64,000 nucleotides of DNA, from the NCBI GenBank assembly GCA_005774545.1, contig VAUL01000006.1, positions 1 through 64,000 of the forward strand, in the 5' to 3' direction. The first letter of the stretch is position 1. Each line of letters opens with the position of its first letter. This document shows, one piece after another, positions 63,339 through 64,000 of the stretch. Under the pieces are notes generated by a model. The model made no database searches and had not been told where the DNA came from. It saw only the letters and a list, made by a program, of their open reading frames with translations. The DNA comes from Deltaproteobacteria bacterium. GTDB taxonomy: Bacteria > Desulfobacterota > Desulfuromonadia > Desulfuromonadales > BM103. The position numbers and the translations under genes were made by a program.

Positions 63339-64000
63339 CGGCGAGCGCCACCCCGGCCGGATCCGGGCTGCCGTTGACGCGCGACGAAGCCCTCACCCTG
63401 CTGACCGGTGCCGACCTTTTGGCGGTCGGCCAGCGGGCGGATGCCGTGCGCCGGCGGCTGCACCCCGACAACCGGGTGACCTTCGTGGTCGACCGCAACG
63501 TCAACTATACCAACGTCTGCTCGACCCGGTGCCGCTTCTGCGCCTTCTACCGGGACGCCGGCCATGCCGACGCCTATGTGCTCGGCTACCACGACATCCT
63601 GGCCAAGGTCCGCGAGCTGGTGGCGCACGATGGCACCCAGCTGCTGATGCAGGGCGGCCTGCACCCCGATCTGCAGATCGACTGGTTCGAGGACCTGTTC
63701 CACGAGATCCGGGTGCACTTCCCGACGGTGCGCATCCACTCGCTCTCGCCGGCGGAGGTGGTGCATATCGCCAAGGTTTCCGGGATGAGCATGGAGGAGT
63801 GCCTGGCGCGGCTTCAGAAGGCCGGCCTGCAGTCGCTCCCCGGCGGCGGTGCCGAGATCCTGGTCGACGAGGTCCGCCGCGAGGTGTCGCCGAACAAGAT
63901 CGGCTGGCGGGAGTGGGCGGCGGTGATGCGCGCGGCCCACGCGCTCGGCATGCCGACCACGGCCACCATGATGTTCGGCGCCACGGAGCGCCCCGCGGAC
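63335..64000 (+). CDS. mqnC: Cyclic dehypoxanthinyl futalosine synthase, cut by the window end
   Basis: 222 codons are visible from a GTG at 63335 that overlaps the mqnE stop (GTGA); the frame remains open at base 64000. The radical SAM motif is VCSTRCRFCAFYRDAG near residue 65. 'QLLMQGGLHPDLQIDWFEDL' and 'LPGGGAEILVDEVRREVSPNKI' identify the MqnC group. MqnC cyclises dehypoxanthine futalosine. About 40% of the protein, at the C terminus, lies beyond the window. Confidence 0.9.
   Translation, partial: MTASATPAGSGLPLTRDEALTLLTGADLLAVGQRADAVRRRLHPDNRVTFVVDRNVNYTNVCSTRCRFCAFYRDAGHADAYVLGYHDILAKVRELVAHDGTQLLMQGGLHPDLQIDWFEDLFHEIRVHFPTVRIHSLSPAEVVHIAKVSGMSMEECLARLQKAGLQSLPGGGAEILVDEVRREVSPNKIGWREWAAVMRAAHALGMPTTATMMFGATERPAD

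Overview
The window is GC-rich, densely coded bacterial chromosome. Its gene content points to the Desulfuromonadia (Geobacter/Desulfuromonas/Geothermobacter relatives): multihaem c-type cytochromes of the ImcH, Cbc4 and CbcL kinds, the order atpE-atpB-atpI-atpZ / hemL / nuoA-N that I remember from Geobacter, futalosine-route menaquinone genes, and a CarD-type regulator in front of MEP-pathway genes. The genus assignment is inference from content; no marker gene such as rRNA is present. I saw no tRNA, rRNA, insertion sequence, prophage or CRISPR array.

Layout. 1-4.6 kb: end of a periplasmic-binding/LpoA-like protein, then a surface pair (inverse autotransporter with a beta-helix passenger, plus a lipoprotein). 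4.7-8.3 kb: carD, ispD, ispF, glnS. 8.3-16.5 kb: a one-receptor chemosensory set (CheR with pseudo-receiver and TPRs, CheW, MCP, CheA-REC hybrid, CheB). 16.6-20.5 kb: cysS, a lone receiver protein, uvrB. 20.6-28.9 kb: an acyl-CoA dehydrogenase paired with a MerA-like flavoprotein, two envelope lipoproteins (one a tiny dihaem cytochrome), then a lipoprotein-ubiD-cysteine synthase-Fe/S protein operon.

28.9-39.1 kb is a quinol-oxidation/extracellular-electron-transfer island. It holds an ImcH-like cytochrome, two tandem ~50-aa one-helix proteins, a CbcSTU-like tetrahaem/FeS/NrfD operon, a large multi-spanning membrane protein, an octahaem NapC-like cytochrome and a nine-haem CbcL-like c/b cytochrome. 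Together with the small dihaem lipoprotein at 24.4 kb, about 29 haem-attachment motifs are encoded. A shared 10-bp motif lies in front of three of these transcription units.

39.2-59.2 kb is core energy conservation: the F0 genes atpE, atpB, atpI and atpZ (no F1, no b subunit here), hemL, and a full 14-gene complex I operon. The nuo operon is interrupted between nuoG and nuoH by a zinc-ribbon/TPR gene. 59.2-64.0 kb holds the late menaquinone genes ubiD, ubiA, ubiX, mqnE and mqnC (cut by the window end). The parts form one logic: NADH enters complex I, menaquinone is made locally, and menaquinol is drained by alternative inner-membrane cytochromes matched to acceptors of different potential.
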